A stretch of DNA of 41,447 bases from Thioalkalivibrio sulfidiphilus (lineage in GTDB: Bacteria > Pseudomonadota > Gammaproteobacteria > Ectothiorhodospirales > Ectothiorhodospiraceae): contig NZ_KB898924.1 in NCBI RefSeq assembly GCF_000377945.1, forward strand, positions 30,639-72,085, in the 5' to 3' direction. The stretch's first letter is position 1, and each line of letters starts with the position of its first letter. The notes below the pieces were generated by a model. That model made no database searches and had not been told where the DNA came from. It saw nothing but the letters and a program-made list of their open reading frames with translations. The translations under genes and the position numbers were made by a program. Of the stretch, positions 1-8,346 are shown piece after piece.

Positions 1-44
1 AGGAAGAAGAGGATGACCGGGAGGAGGTCATAGAGCAGTTTCAT
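1..44 (-). CDS. yciB: Septation protein A / inner-membrane protein YciB, 5' end only
   Basis: The complement of the first 44 bases starts with ATG (42-44) and reads MKLLYDLLPVILFF before leaving the window. This is the characteristic N-terminus of the YciB/IspZ (intracellular septation protein A) family of small multi-pass inner-membrane proteins involved in cell-envelope synthesis and division. Only 14 residues are visible, so the call rests on this short signature and on context: yciB often lies near yciO, trpS and scpAB in gammaproteobacteria. The gene is divergent from yciO across a repeat-filled gap. No clear Shine-Dalgarno is visible upstream. Confidence 0.75.
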   Translation of the reverse strand, partial: MKLLYDLLPVILFF

Positions 45-120
45 GGGGGGTAGTTTGGCGGGTTTTGTGGGGTGGGTGCAAAGCCTCGTTTTGAGGTTTG
101 GGGTTGAGTCGGTCAACGTT

Positions 121-782
121 AAAGTCAAAGTCAAAGGCTTCCGATCCCCGTTGCACGGGGCTCGGGTTACTTTTCTTGCTTGTCCAAGAAAAGTAACCAA
201 AAGAAGGACACCCCGATGCCGCACCCGCTGTTCGCGGGTGCCCTGCGTTGCTCGGCTTCGAGGGGGTCGCCTGACAGGCCGTCCCTGGCCTGGCAGGCGA
301 CGCGCCGCATCCCTGCGGCGCCCCTTCGGGCTTTTTCCCTCGAAGCCTGCGCTACTCGGTGCGGCATAAGGGGGCAGGCAGGTCAAAACCGCTTCGATCT
401 GCCTTGGGTTTTCCTGGTAGGAGCCCTGACCCCGGGGCGAATGGTGGGAAATTCGCCCCGGGGTCGGGGCTCCTACGAAACCAGGCAAGACTACCTACCT
501 TGTGGAGGTTGCTGCCTTTGACGTTCCCCCCCGTTTTTCTCGCCGAGCACGGGGGTGTTCCGGGGTTAAAGCCCGATAGGGGCGCCGCAGGGATGCGGCG
601 CGTCGGCTGCCAGGCCATGGACGGCCTGTCAGCCGACCTCCCCGGAACCCCCCCGCGCGCAGGGCACCCCGCAGGGGCGAGAAACTCGGGTGTCTTTTCT
701 TTGGTTACTTTCTTTGGACAAGCAAAGAAAGTAACCCGAGCCGGCTGCAAGCCGGATCGGAAGCCTTTGACTTTGATTTTTT
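121..782. repeat. Large (~660 bp) imperfect inverted repeat filling the yciB-yciO gap
   Basis: The two ends mirror each other. The left end has AAAGTCAAAGGCTTCCGATC, a short GC hairpin, then a stem-loop GGTTAC...GTAACC (165-198) followed by ACAC. The right end is the reverse complement of the same order, with stem-loop 703-736 and a mirrored CTTTGACTTT at 764-775. Inside are two further mirrored blocks around a small-subunit palindrome (GCGCCGCATCCCTGCGGCGC at 301-320, counterpart 585-602) and a central REP-like palindrome. Open frames crossing it are made by the repeat and have no family resemblance. Together with 45-120 and 783-887 this gap holds no gene I can support. Confidence 0.8.
417..476. 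repeat. REP-like palindrome at the centre of the large inverted repeat
   Basis: GTAGGAGCC at the left and GGCTCCTAC at the right enclose two long complementary arms meeting at a short TGGTGGGAA loop (roughly 443-451). The GTAGGAGC...GCTCCTAC ends resemble the REP elements of Pseudomonas and related gammaproteobacteria. A second element with the same ends lies at 24132-24209. Confidence 0.75.
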
Positions 783-826
783 GACATTAGGACGCTGCAA
801 AGAAAATCTGGCCAATCCACACCAAA

Positions 827-856
827 TTAACCCTCACCCCCATCCCGCGCTAAAAT
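827..856 (+). promoter_or_regulatory. Possible sigma-70 promoter of yciO
   Basis: TTAACC (827-832) and TAAAAT (851-856) are separated by 18 bp, about 30 bases before the yciO start. The -35 box is weak; this is a pattern match only. Confidence 0.3.
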
Positions 857-887
857 CCCCCTCCCCAAACCCGAAGGACCGCCCCCC

Positions 888-1505
888 GTGACCCGCAGAA
901 TCGAAATCCACCCCGACAACCCACAGGCCCGCCTGATCCGGCAGGCGGTGGACGTGATCCGGGAGGGGGGCGTGATCGTCTACCCGACAGACTCTTGCTA
1001 CGCACTGGGTTGCGGCATCGGCAACAAGACCGGCATGGAGCGTATTCGCCGCATCCGCCAGCTGGACGAGGACCACCACTTCACCCTGGTGTGCCGGGAC
1101 CTGTCCGAGATCGCCACCTACGCGAAGGTGGACAACACCGCCTACCGGCTGCTGAAGAACCTCACCCCGGGGCCCTATACCTTCCTGCTCAAGGCCACCC
1201 ACGAGGTGCCCCGGCGTCTGCAACATGCCAAGCGCAAGACCATTGGCCTGCGGGTGCCGGATCATGCCATCACCCAGGCCCTGCTGGCGGAGCTGGGCGA
1301 GCCGCTCATGAGCACCACCCTGCACCTGCCCGGGGATCATCTGCCCCTGTCCGATCCCTACGACATCGAGGAACGCCTCTCGGCCCACGTGGACCTGATC
1401 CTGCTGGCCGGGTCCTGCGGCGTGGAGCCCACCACGGTGGTGGACCTGGTGGGGGAGGTGCCGGAGGTGGTGCGCCAGGGGCGCGGGGCGGTGGACTGGC
1501 TTTGA
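888..1505 (+). CDS. yciO: YciO, Sua5/YciO/YrdC-family protein
   Basis: 205 residues, the usual YciO length. The protein starts with the YciO hallmark IHPDNPQ (about residues 7-13), then GGVIVYPTDS and a KR-TIGLRVP segment, which belong to the YrdC-like fold. YrdC/TsaC enzymes make threonylcarbamoyl-AMP for the t6A modification of tRNA. YciO is a paralogue with the same fold and a less certain physiological role, so I name the subfamily and not the activity. The start is GTG at 888, chosen because AAGGA at 874-878 lies nine bases upstream and the family N-terminus begins there. It is the first gene of a plus-strand run with the M50 protease, DUF945 gene and trpS. Its TGA stop is the first triplet of a heptamer array. 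Confidence 0.93.
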   Translation: MTRRIEIHPDNPQARLIRQAVDVIREGGVIVYPTDSCYALGCGIGNKTGMERIRRIRQLDEDHHFTLVCRDLSEIATYAKVDNTAYRLLKNLTPGPYTFLLKATHEVPRRLQHAKRKTIGLRVPDHAITQALLAELGEPLMSTTLHLPGDHLPLSDPYDIEERLSAHVDLILLAGSCGVEPTTVVDLVGEVPEVVRQGRGAVDWL

Positions 1506-1541
1506 AGGCAGTGGCCAGTCTCAAGTGGCGAGTGGCAAGGG
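1503..1541. repeat. Degenerate 7-bp tandem array starting at the yciO stop codon
   Basis: Starting exactly at the TGA stop, five successive 7-mers can be read (TGAAGGC, AGTGGCC, AGTCTCA, AGTGGCG, AGTGGCA). It is a single-arm member of the heptamer family described in the findings. Confidence 0.6.
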
Positions 1542-1580
1542 AAAACCTTAAGGCTTTCGCCCGGGGGCGGGGTTTGGCGG

Positions 1581-1586
1581 TATAAT
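1581..1586 (+). promoter_or_regulatory. Consensus -10 box (TATAAT) just upstream of the protease gene
   Basis: A perfect TATAAT lies ten bases before the ATG at 1597. If used, transcription would begin within a few bases of the start codon, giving a leaderless or nearly leaderless mRNA. No good -35 and no Shine-Dalgarno are visible. Confidence 0.4.
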
Positions 1587-1596
1587 CGGCGTCTCT

Positions 1597-2280
1597 ATGG
1601 ATAACATCATCCAGACCATCGCCATCTGGGCGATTCCCGTGTTGTTCGCCATCACCCTGCACGAGGTGGCCCATGGCTGGGTCGCCAAGCTGCTGGGGGA
1701 TACCACCGCCCAGATGCTCGGGCGGCTCACGGTCAATCCCTTCAAGCACATCGACCCGGTGGGCACCGTGCTGGTGCCCGTGGGGCTGCTGATCTTCTCC
1801 GCCATGACCCCGGGGCCACCGTTCGTGTTCGGCTGGGCCAAGCCGGTGCCGGTGAACAGCCGCAACCTGTCCCGGCCCCAGCGGGACATGGCCATCGTGG
1901 CGGCGGCCGGACCCATGGCGAATCTCATCATGGCCCTGTTCTGGGCGCTGATGATCAAGCTGGGCTTCAGCCTCATGGGCAGCTTCGACTGGGTGGCGGT
2001 GCCCCTGGTCTACATGGGCATCGCGGGCATCGCCATCAACATCCTGCTCATGGTGCTCAACCTGCTGCCCGTGCCGCCCCTGGACGGCGGGCGGGTGGTG
2101 TCCGGCTTCCTGCCGCCGCGCATGGCCGCCACCTACGACCGCATCGAGCCTTATGGGCTGTTCATCGTCCTGGGCCTGCTGGCCACGGGGATGCTGGGCG
2201 CCATCATCGGGCCCTTCTACGGCTTCTTCGTGGAACTCATCGAGCGTCTCTTCGGGCTGCCCTTCCACAAGCTTCGCTGA
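1597..2280 (+). CDS. Site-2 protease family (M50) intramembrane metalloprotease
   Basis: 227 residues, strongly hydrophobic. The zinc-binding HExxH motif is H22-E23-V-A-H26 in the first membrane segment, and the third ligand motif NLLPVPPLDGG (N155 to G165, Asp163) is in a later segment. Both key motifs of the family are intact. This short form has no PDZ domain and is not RseP; it belongs to the group commonly found between yciO and trpS in gammaproteobacteria. Its substrate is not known to me. The DUF945 gene starts 25 bp after the stop, so the two are probably co-transcribed. The start has no Shine-Dalgarno but follows a TATAAT box closely. Confidence 0.9.
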   Translation: MDNIIQTIAIWAIPVLFAITLHEVAHGWVAKLLGDTTAQMLGRLTVNPFKHIDPVGTVLVPVGLLIFSAMTPGPPFVFGWAKPVPVNSRNLSRPQRDMAIVAAAGPMANLIMALFWALMIKLGFSLMGSFDWVAVPLVYMGIAGIAINILLMVLNLLPVPPLDGGRVVSGFLPPRMAATYDRIEPYGLFIVLGLLATGMLGAIIGPFYGFFVELIERLFGLPFHKLR

Positions 2281-2305
2281 TCCACCTCCAAAAGGAATCC
2301 ATGCC

Positions 2306-3682
2306 ATGACGGCAAAACGCCTCCTGCTGCTCCCGCTGCTGCTCATTGCTGTCCTGGCCCTGTTCTGGCCCGTCTGGCTGGGCGGACAGGCCCAGCGCCA
2401 CCTGGACAACTGGCAGGGCGGCAACTTGGGTGACCTGCGCGTGGACCATCGCCTGCAATCCTTCCAGCGCGGCTGGTTCACGTCCACGGCCACCAGTCAG
2501 CTGCGCCTGGTGGTCCAGGGGGAGCCGGTGGAATTCGCCATGCAGCACCGGGTGCGCCATGGCTACGGTGCCCTGACCCTGGTGTCCGAGCCGGTGTATC
2601 CGGATGACGTGGCCGTGCGCCTGGACGCCGTCTTCGGCGGCCAGGTGCCGCTCACCCTGCACACCGTGATCGATCCCATCACCCATGTGGCCGAGCTGCG
2701 CATCGTGTCCCCGTCCTTCGAGGCGGAACTGCCCGACGAGCCGGGCACCTGGCTGCGCTCCGAGGGCCTGCAGGGGGCGTTCCAATGGAGCCGCGAGCGG
2801 CTCGCGGGCAGCCTGGAGCTGCCGGAGATGGAGATGCGGGATGCGGACAGCCACCTGCGGGTCAGCGGCCAGCGCCTGGACCTGGACCTGACGGACCCGG
2901 GCAGCCGGGTGTCGGACGGCTGGTTCGAGTACCGGGTCGCGGTCCTGGACCTGGAGGGCCGCGGGGATCAGGGGCCGCTGCATCTGGAGCGCCTGCGCCT
3001 GCGTTCCGGCCAGAACCGGCAGGGCGAGTACCTGCACCTGTATTTCGACCTGGGCTTCGGCGCCCTGCGCGCCGCCGACTGGGAATCCAGTGGCGGGGAC
3101 CTGCAACTGCGCCTGGGGCCGCTGCACGGGGAGGTCTACGACCTGTTCCTGCAGCGCCTGGAGGTGCTCAATGCGCTGGACGAGGTCCAGGCCGGGGAGA
3201 TGGCGGGCCTGATCCTGCTGCAGAGCCTGCCGGAGATGCTGGTGCATTCCCCGGCCCTGAGCCTGGAGACCCTGCGCCTGCAGATGCCCAAGGGCGAGCT
3301 GGAACTGCAGCTCACCGCGCGCTTCAACGGCCAGGGCTTCGACCCCAACACCGTGGATTACCTGCCGCGCATCGGCCTGGACGGCCGCCTGCAGGGGGGC
3401 AAGGCCCTGCTGGAGGAGCTGGCCGGGGAGATCAGCCTGCGTTCCATGGAGGACGAGGAAGGCACCGCCATGGACCCGGCGCTGCGCGAGATGCTGACCC
3501 GTTCCCTGGGCCGGGGCGTCATGGAGGGCCTGGTGGAACAGGGCTACGTGCTGGCCGGTGAGGACGCCTACCGGGCGGAACTGGAACTGCGCGACAGCCG
3601 CCTGACCCTCAACGGCCAAGACCAGAGCCAGTGGCTGTACCTCCTGCTCATGGGCCTGTTTGCCTCCGGTGGGTTCAACTGA
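2306..3682 (+). CDS. DUF945 (YdgA-like) envelope protein
   Basis: 458 residues. An N-terminal hydrophobic segment (about residues 4-24, LLLLPLLLIAVLALFWPVW) acts as signal or anchor. The following FQRGWFTSTATSQL region (about residues 50-63) is typical of the start of DUF945 proteins, such as E. coli YdgA (about 500 residues), whose function is not established. The rest is a long beta-rich stretch of alternating charged and Leu residues with no catalytic motif that I recognise. The ATG at 2306 is preferred to the out-of-frame ATG at 2301 because it opens this frame and AGGA at 2293-2296 is well placed. It lies between the M50 protease and trpS. An exported protein of unknown role. Confidence 0.82.
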   Translation: MTAKRLLLLPLLLIAVLALFWPVWLGGQAQRHLDNWQGGNLGDLRVDHRLQSFQRGWFTSTATSQLRLVVQGEPVEFAMQHRVRHGYGALTLVSEPVYPDDVAVRLDAVFGGQVPLTLHTVIDPITHVAELRIVSPSFEAELPDEPGTWLRSEGLQGAFQWSRERLAGSLELPEMEMRDADSHLRVSGQRLDLDLTDPGSRVSDGWFEYRVAVLDLEGRGDQGPLHLERLRLRSGQNRQGEYLHLYFDLGFGALRAADWESSGGDLQLRLGPLHGEVYDLFLQRLEVLNALDEVQAGEMAGLILLQSLPEMLVHSPALSLETLRLQMPKGELELQLTARFNGQGFDPNTVDYLPRIGLDGRLQGGKALLEELAGEISLRSMEDEEGTAMDPALREMLTRSLGRGVMEGLVEQGYVLAGEDAYRAELELRDSRLTLNGQDQSQWLYLLLMGLFASGGFN

Positions 3683-3747
3683 GCCACCGGAGCACCGATA
3701 ATGAGCCCCATCCCGTTCAGAGCATCGCATAACATCGAGGAGCGACC

Positions 3748-4965
3748 TTGAGTTCCCTTCCTGCGCAAAACCAGCGCGTGGTGTCCGGCATGCGGCCCAC
3801 GGGCCGGCTTCATCTGGGCCACTATCACGGCGTCCTGAAAAACTGGATCGAACTCCAGCATGCCTACGAGTGCCTGTTCTTCGTGGCCGACTGGCATGCC
3901 CTGACCACCCACTACGAAGACCCCCGCATCCTCTCCGAGAGCGTCTGGGACATGGTGGTGGACTGGCTGGCCGCGGGCGTGAGCCCTGGCGCCGCGAAGA
4001 TCTTCATCCAGTCACGGGTGCCGGAACACGCCGAGTTGCATCTGCTGCTGTCCATGATGACGCCGCTCGGCTGGCTGGAGCGTGTGCCCACCTACAAGGA
4101 CCAGCAGGAGAAGCTGCGCGAGAAGGACCTGGCCACCTACGGCTTCCTGGGCTATCCGCTGCTGCAGAGCGCCGACGTGCTGATCTACAAGGCCGGCCTG
4201 GTGCCGGTGGGCGAGGACCAGGTGGCGCACATCGAGATCACCCGGGAGGTGGCGCGACGCTTCAACCACCTCTACGGCCGCGAGCCGGGCTTCGAGGAGA
4301 AGGCCGAGGCCGCCGTGGACAAGATGGGCAAGAAGAACGCCAAGCTCTACCGCGACCTGCGCCGCCGTTACCAGGAGCAGGGCGACGACCAGGCCCTGGA
4401 CGTGGCCCGGGCCATGCTGGAGACCCAGCAGAACATCTCCCTGGGCGACCGGGAGCGGCTGTTCGGCTACCTGGAAGGCTCCGGCAAGATCATCCTGCCC
4501 GAGCCCCAGGCGCTGCTGACAAAGACCTCCAAGATGCCGGGCCTGGACGGGCAGAAGATGTCCAAGTCCTACAACAACACCATCTCCCTGCGGGAAGACC
4601 CGGCGGAGGTGGAGAAGAAGATCCGCACCATGCCCACGGACCCGGCCCGGGTGCGGCGCACCGATCCCGGCGAGCCGGAGAAGTGCCCCGTGTGGGCCCT
4701 GCACCAGGTGTACTCCGACGAATCCACCTGCCAGTGGGTGCAGGAAGGCTGTCGCAGCGCGGGCATCGGTTGCCTGGAGTGCAAGCAGCCGGTGATCGAC
4801 GCGGTGCGTGCCGAGTTGCGTCCCATCCAGGAACGCGCCCGGGACTACGAGGCGGACCCCGCGGCCGTGCGCACCATCATCAACGAGGGCTGCGAGGCGG
4901 CCCGGGACATGGCCCGCGACACCCTCGACGAGGTGCGTCGCGCCATGGGACTGGCCTACCGATGA
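3748..4965 (+). CDS. trpS: Tryptophan--tRNA ligase
   Basis: 405 residues; a class I aminoacyl-tRNA synthetase that charges tRNA-Trp. The HIGH-type motif is HLGH at residues 22-25 and the KMSKS loop is intact at 270-274. The SGMRPTGRLHLGHY start and the LLQSADVLIYKA segment are typical of TrpS. It is longer than the ~334-residue E. coli enzyme, mainly because of about 65 extra residues before KMSKS (roughly 180-255), rich in charged residues; such long TrpS forms occur in many gammaproteobacteria. The start codon is TTG, with GAGGAG at 3737-3742 five bases upstream. Its TGA overlaps the scpA ATG in ATGA, so the two are translationally coupled. Confidence 0.95.
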   Translation: MSSLPAQNQRVVSGMRPTGRLHLGHYHGVLKNWIELQHAYECLFFVADWHALTTHYEDPRILSESVWDMVVDWLAAGVSPGAAKIFIQSRVPEHAELHLLLSMMTPLGWLERVPTYKDQQEKLREKDLATYGFLGYPLLQSADVLIYKAGLVPVGEDQVAHIEITREVARRFNHLYGREPGFEEKAEAAVDKMGKKNAKLYRDLRRRYQEQGDDQALDVARAMLETQQNISLGDRERLFGYLEGSGKIILPEPQALLTKTSKMPGLDGQKMSKSYNNTISLREDPAEVEKKIRTMPTDPARVRRTDPGEPEKCPVWALHQVYSDESTCQWVQEGCRSAGIGCLECKQPVIDAVRAELRPIQERARDYEADPAAVRTIINEGCEAARDMARDTLDEVRRAMGLAYR

Positions 4966-5789
4966 GCATCGAGATCCACGGCCCCCACCCGGGCGGCGCG
5001 AGTCAGGAGGAGATGCCGTTCGCCATCGTGCGCGGTGAGCCCCTGAGCACCCCGCCCAAGGACCTGTACATCCCGCCGGACGCCCTGGAGGTGTTCCTGG
5101 AGGCCTTCGAGGGCCCGCTGGATCTGCTGCTGTATCTCATCAAGCGCCAGAACCTGGACATCCTCGACATCCCCATCGCCGAGATCACCCGCCAGTACAT
5201 GAGCTACATCGAGCTCATGAAGGACCTGCGCCTGGAGCTGGCGGCGGAATACCTGGTGATGGCCGCCATGCTGGCGGAGATCAAGTCGCGCATGCTGCTG
5301 CCCCGGCCGGGCGCCACCGAGGACGAGGAGGACCCCCGGGCCGAACTCATCCGCCGGCTGCAGGAATACGAGCGCTTCAAGAAGGCCGCCGAGGACATCG
5401 ACGCGCTGCCCCGGGTGGAGCGGGAGATCTTCCCGGTGTCCGCCGAGCCGCCGCCCATGGAGCGTGCGCCGCGCCTGCCCGACGTGGAGCTGAAGGAACT
5501 GCTGCTGGCCTTCCGGGAGGTGCTGTCCCGGGCGGACATGTTCACCCACCACCACATCCAGCGCGAACCCCTGTCGGTGCGCGAGCGCATGTCCCGGGTG
5601 CTGGAGGCGCTCAACGCCGCGCCCTTCGTGGAGTTCCACAAGCTGTTCACCGTGGAGGAAGGTCGCCGGGGCGTGGTGGTGACCTTCCTGGCCATCCTGG
5701 AGATGCTCAAGGGACATCTCATCGACCTGGTGCAGCGGGAACCCTATGCGCCGATCTACCTGAGCCTGGCGGGAAAGGCGCAGGAGTAA
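4962..5789 (+). CDS. scpA: Segregation and condensation protein A
   Basis: 275 residues. ScpA is the kleisin of the bacterial SMC-ScpAB condensin complex, bridging the SMC heads. The conserved N-terminal kleisin segment FEGPLDLLLYLIKRQNLDI is present around residue 50, and the C-terminal winged-helix region (about 200-270) includes FVEFHKLF and VVTFLAILEM. The start ATG overlaps the trpS stop by four bases (ATGA). scpB follows after 81 bp. The TAA stop is the first triplet of a heptamer array lying in the scpA-scpB gap. Confidence 0.95.
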   Translation: MSIEIHGPHPGGASQEEMPFAIVRGEPLSTPPKDLYIPPDALEVFLEAFEGPLDLLLYLIKRQNLDILDIPIAEITRQYMSYIELMKDLRLELAAEYLVMAAMLAEIKSRMLLPRPGATEDEEDPRAELIRRLQEYERFKKAAEDIDALPRVEREIFPVSAEPPPMERAPRLPDVELKELLLAFREVLSRADMFTHHHIQREPLSVRERMSRVLEALNAAPFVEFHKLFTVEEGRRGVVVTFLAILEMLKGHLIDLVQREPYAPIYLSLAGKAQE

Positions 5790-5819
5790 GTGCGAAGTGT
5801 GAATTGGGAAGTGGGAATG
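5787..5819. repeat. 7-bp tandem array starting at the scpA stop codon
   Basis: Reads as TAAGTGC, GAAGTGT, GAATTGG, GAAGTGG, GAATG from the TAA stop. The same unit order recurs at 8966, 13306, 29303 and, on the other strand, near 18010. Only one arm is present here. Confidence 0.75.
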
Positions 5820-5870
5820 AAGGCCGCATCCCCTCGATCTGTTGTTCCTGGATCATGACCCTGGATTGCT

Positions 5871-6581
<711 letters not shown>

Positions 6582-6585
6582 CTAT

Positions 6586-6657
6586 GTAGGATGGGCAAAG
6601 CAACGCGTGCCCATGCTGACAGGGTGTGATGGGTGCGCTGCGCTTCACCCATCCTAC
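6586..6657. repeat. REP-like palindrome downstream of scpB
   Basis: GTAGGATGGGCAAAGC at the left faces GCTTCACCCATCCTAC at the right, with an internal ACGCGTGCCCATG / GGTGCGCTGCG section. It resembles the GTAGGATGGG palindromes scattered in many proteobacterial genomes and could end scpB transcription. Confidence 0.65.
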
Positions 6658-6660
6658 GTC

Positions 6661-6733
6661 ACTAGAGGCAAGATACAAGAGACAAGTCAGACATACTTGT
6701 CTCTTGTATCTTGCCTCTTGTATCTGCGCCTTA
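6661..6733. repeat. Heptamer inverted array between scpB and moaB, reaching the moaB stop
   Basis: A perfect 22-bp inverted repeat (6666-6687 and 6695-6716) with a 7-nt loop. Each arm is built of 7-mers of the CAAGATA / CAAGAGA type. On the minus strand the array reads TAAGGCG, CAGATAC, AAGAGGC, AAGATAC, so the moaB TAA stop (6731-6733) is the first triplet. The hairpin may act as a bidirectional terminator between the convergent genes. Confidence 0.75.
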
Positions 6734-7252
6734 TTTCTCGCCAAGCCGCGGCATCAGCATCACCAGGTTGCAGGGCATGTGGCGGTTGTCCAGCTGCTCC
6801 CTGATCAGGTCTTCCCAGCCGGTGCGGCAGGCGCCGGTGGAGCCGGGCAGGCAGAAGATGAAGGTGGCGTTGGCCACCCCGGCGATGGCTCGTGACTGCA
6901 GGCTGGAGGTGCGGATCTGCTGGTAGGAGATGGCCCGGAACAGCTCGCCGAAGCCCTCGATCTCCTTGTCGAGCAGGGGCGCCACCGCCTCCGGGGTGCC
7001 GTCCCGCCCGGTGATGCCGGTGCCGCCGGTGGTGATCACCGCGTTGACCGCCGGGTCCGCGATCCAGCCTGACACCACCGCGCGGATCTGGTAGATGTCG
7101 TCGGGTACGATGCGTTTTTCCGCCACCCGGTGACCGCTCTCCTGCACCGCCTTCACCAGGTAACCGCCGGAGGTGTCGTCGGCCTCGGTACGGCTGTCGG
7201 AGACGGTGAGCACCGCGATGTTGATGGGGATGAAGGCGCGGGTGTCGGACAT
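6731..7252 (-). CDS. moaB: Molybdenum cofactor biosynthesis protein B
   Basis: 173 residues, MoaB/Mog family. MoaB-type proteins bind molybdopterin and adenylylate it, or act as its homologue in molybdenum cofactor assembly. The hallmark ITTGGTGITGRDGTPEA is present near residues 88-104, with LPGSTGA around residue 140. The start ATG (7250-7252) begins the typical N-terminus, with IAVLTVSDSRT near residue 12. No other molybdenum cofactor gene is in the window. It is convergent with scpB and divergent from rluB, with an AT-rich heptamer array in the shared upstream region. Confidence 0.92.
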   Translation of the reverse strand: MSDTRAFIPINIAVLTVSDSRTEADDTSGGYLVKAVQESGHRVAEKRIVPDDIYQIRAVVSGWIADPAVNAVITTGGTGITGRDGTPEAVAPLLDKEIEGFGELFRAISYQQIRTSSLQSRAIAGVANATFIFCLPGSTGACRTGWEDLIREQLDNRHMPCNLVMLMPRLGEK

Positions 7253-7277
7253 GGAAGGCTCCAGGATTATAACTACG

Positions 7278-7354
7278 ATTCAAAATTCAAGATTCAAAAT
7301 TCAAAGGGGATTATGGGCCAGATTCCATTGAATTTTGAATTTTGAATTTTGAAT
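7278..7354. repeat. AT-rich heptamer inverted array between moaB and rluB
   Basis: ATTCAAA-type units (7278-7305, four in a row, one being ATTCAAG) face AATTTTG-type units (7331-7351, three in a row). The arms are complementary across a 25-bp spacer. Unlike most of the family this copy lies in a divergent 5' region, so it probably surrounds both promoters. Its base composition (almost pure A/T) contrasts with the genome. Confidence 0.8.
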
Positions 7355-7386
7355 CTGACCTTCCAATCGCCGGGAGGCGAATCATC

Positions 7387-8193
7387 ATGACTGAACGACT
7401 GCAAAAACTTCTGGCCCGTCTGGGTCACGGCTCCCGACGGGAGATCGAACGCTGGATCGAGGAAGGCCTCGTCACGGTGAATGGCAAGGTGGCCAGCCTG
7501 GGCGACCAGGCCGGCCCCGATGACAAGGTGGCCATTCGTGGCCGGATGGTGCCCCTGGATGTGGCGCCCAAGCCCCGGGTCATCGCCTACCACAAGCCCG
7601 ACGGGGAACTGACCACCCGCAAGGACCCGGAAGGCCGTCCCACGGTGTTCGAGCACCTGCCGCGACTGCGCAACGGCCGCTGGATCGCCGTGGGGCGCCT
7701 GGACTACAACACCTCGGGGCTGCTGCTGTTCACCACCGACGGCGAACTGGCGGCAAAGCTCATGCATCCCTCCGGCGAGGTGGAGCGCGAGTACGCCGTG
7801 CGCATCCTGGGCGAGGTCTCCCCGGACGCCCTGAAACAGCTCACCACCGGCGTGGAACTGGAAGACGGCCCCGCCCGATTCGAGACCCTCAGGGAGGCCG
7901 GCGGGACCGGCGCCAACCGCTGGTACCACGTGACCCTGCGCGAGGGCCGCAACCGCGAGGTGCGCCGCCTCTGGGAAGCGGTGGGCCTGACGGTGAGCCG
8001 GCTCACCCGGGTGCGTTATGGACCCGTGAGCCTGGGCCGCGACCTGCGCGCAGGCCGCTGGCGGGACCTGGAACCCGCCGAGATGGGTGCCCTGTATGCG
8101 GCGGCGGGCCTGCCCTGGACGCCGCCGAGGATCCGCCGCGAGGAACGCCGCCCGCCCAAGCCGCCGCGCACCGCGAGGCGGCCGAAGCGCTAA
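7387..8193 (+). CDS. rluB: 23S rRNA pseudouridine synthase, RluB type
   Basis: 268 residues. RluB makes a pseudouridine in helix 89 of 23S rRNA (position 2605 in E. coli). An S4 RNA-binding domain covers about residues 1-50 (LQKLLARLG through GLVTVNG), and the catalytic domain carries the GRLDYNTSGLLL motif with the catalytic Asp at residue 106. The C-terminus is basic and Pro/Arg-rich. Start ATG 7387 has GGAGG at 7373-7377 nine bases upstream. Placement after scpAB is the usual gammaproteobacterial order. RluB and RluE/RluF share motifs, but S4 domain, length and context favour RluB. Confidence 0.9.
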   Translation: MTERLQKLLARLGHGSRREIERWIEEGLVTVNGKVASLGDQAGPDDKVAIRGRMVPLDVAPKPRVIAYHKPDGELTTRKDPEGRPTVFEHLPRLRNGRWIAVGRLDYNTSGLLLFTTDGELAAKLMHPSGEVEREYAVRILGEVSPDALKQLTTGVELEDGPARFETLREAGGTGANRWYHVTLREGRNREVRRLWEAVGLTVSRLTRVRYGPVSLGRDLRAGRWRDLEPAEMGALYAAAGLPWTPPRIRREERRPPKPPRTARRPKR

Positions 8194-8212
8194 GGTCTCA
8201 TGGGATGATCAA

Positions 8213-8322
8213 ATGGACAGGATGAACAGGATTTTTCAGGATTAACAAGATCAAAGATGTGAGTTGACTGGACATTTGTCTCGATCCTGTCAATCCATAG
8301 ACATCCTGTTCATCCTGTCCAT
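8213..8322. repeat. Inverted array with a 9-10-bp period (CAGGAT units)
   Basis: A perfect 20-bp inverted repeat (8213-8232 and 8303-8322). Inside the left half CAGGAT recurs every 9-10 bases (CAGGATGAA, CAGGATTTTT, CAGGATTAA, then CAAGAT). It follows rluB by 20 bp. Similar GACAGGATGAACAGGAT repeats occur in many unrelated bacterial genomes. Confidence 0.75.
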
Positions 8323-8346
8323 TGCCTGTAGATCTACGGCACTCCC

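Noticed and set aside
43-784. Several open frames (60-140 codons) on both strands at the start of the window
   Set aside because: They lie in a large inverted repeat, mirror each other and are rich in Arg/Pro; no family motif.
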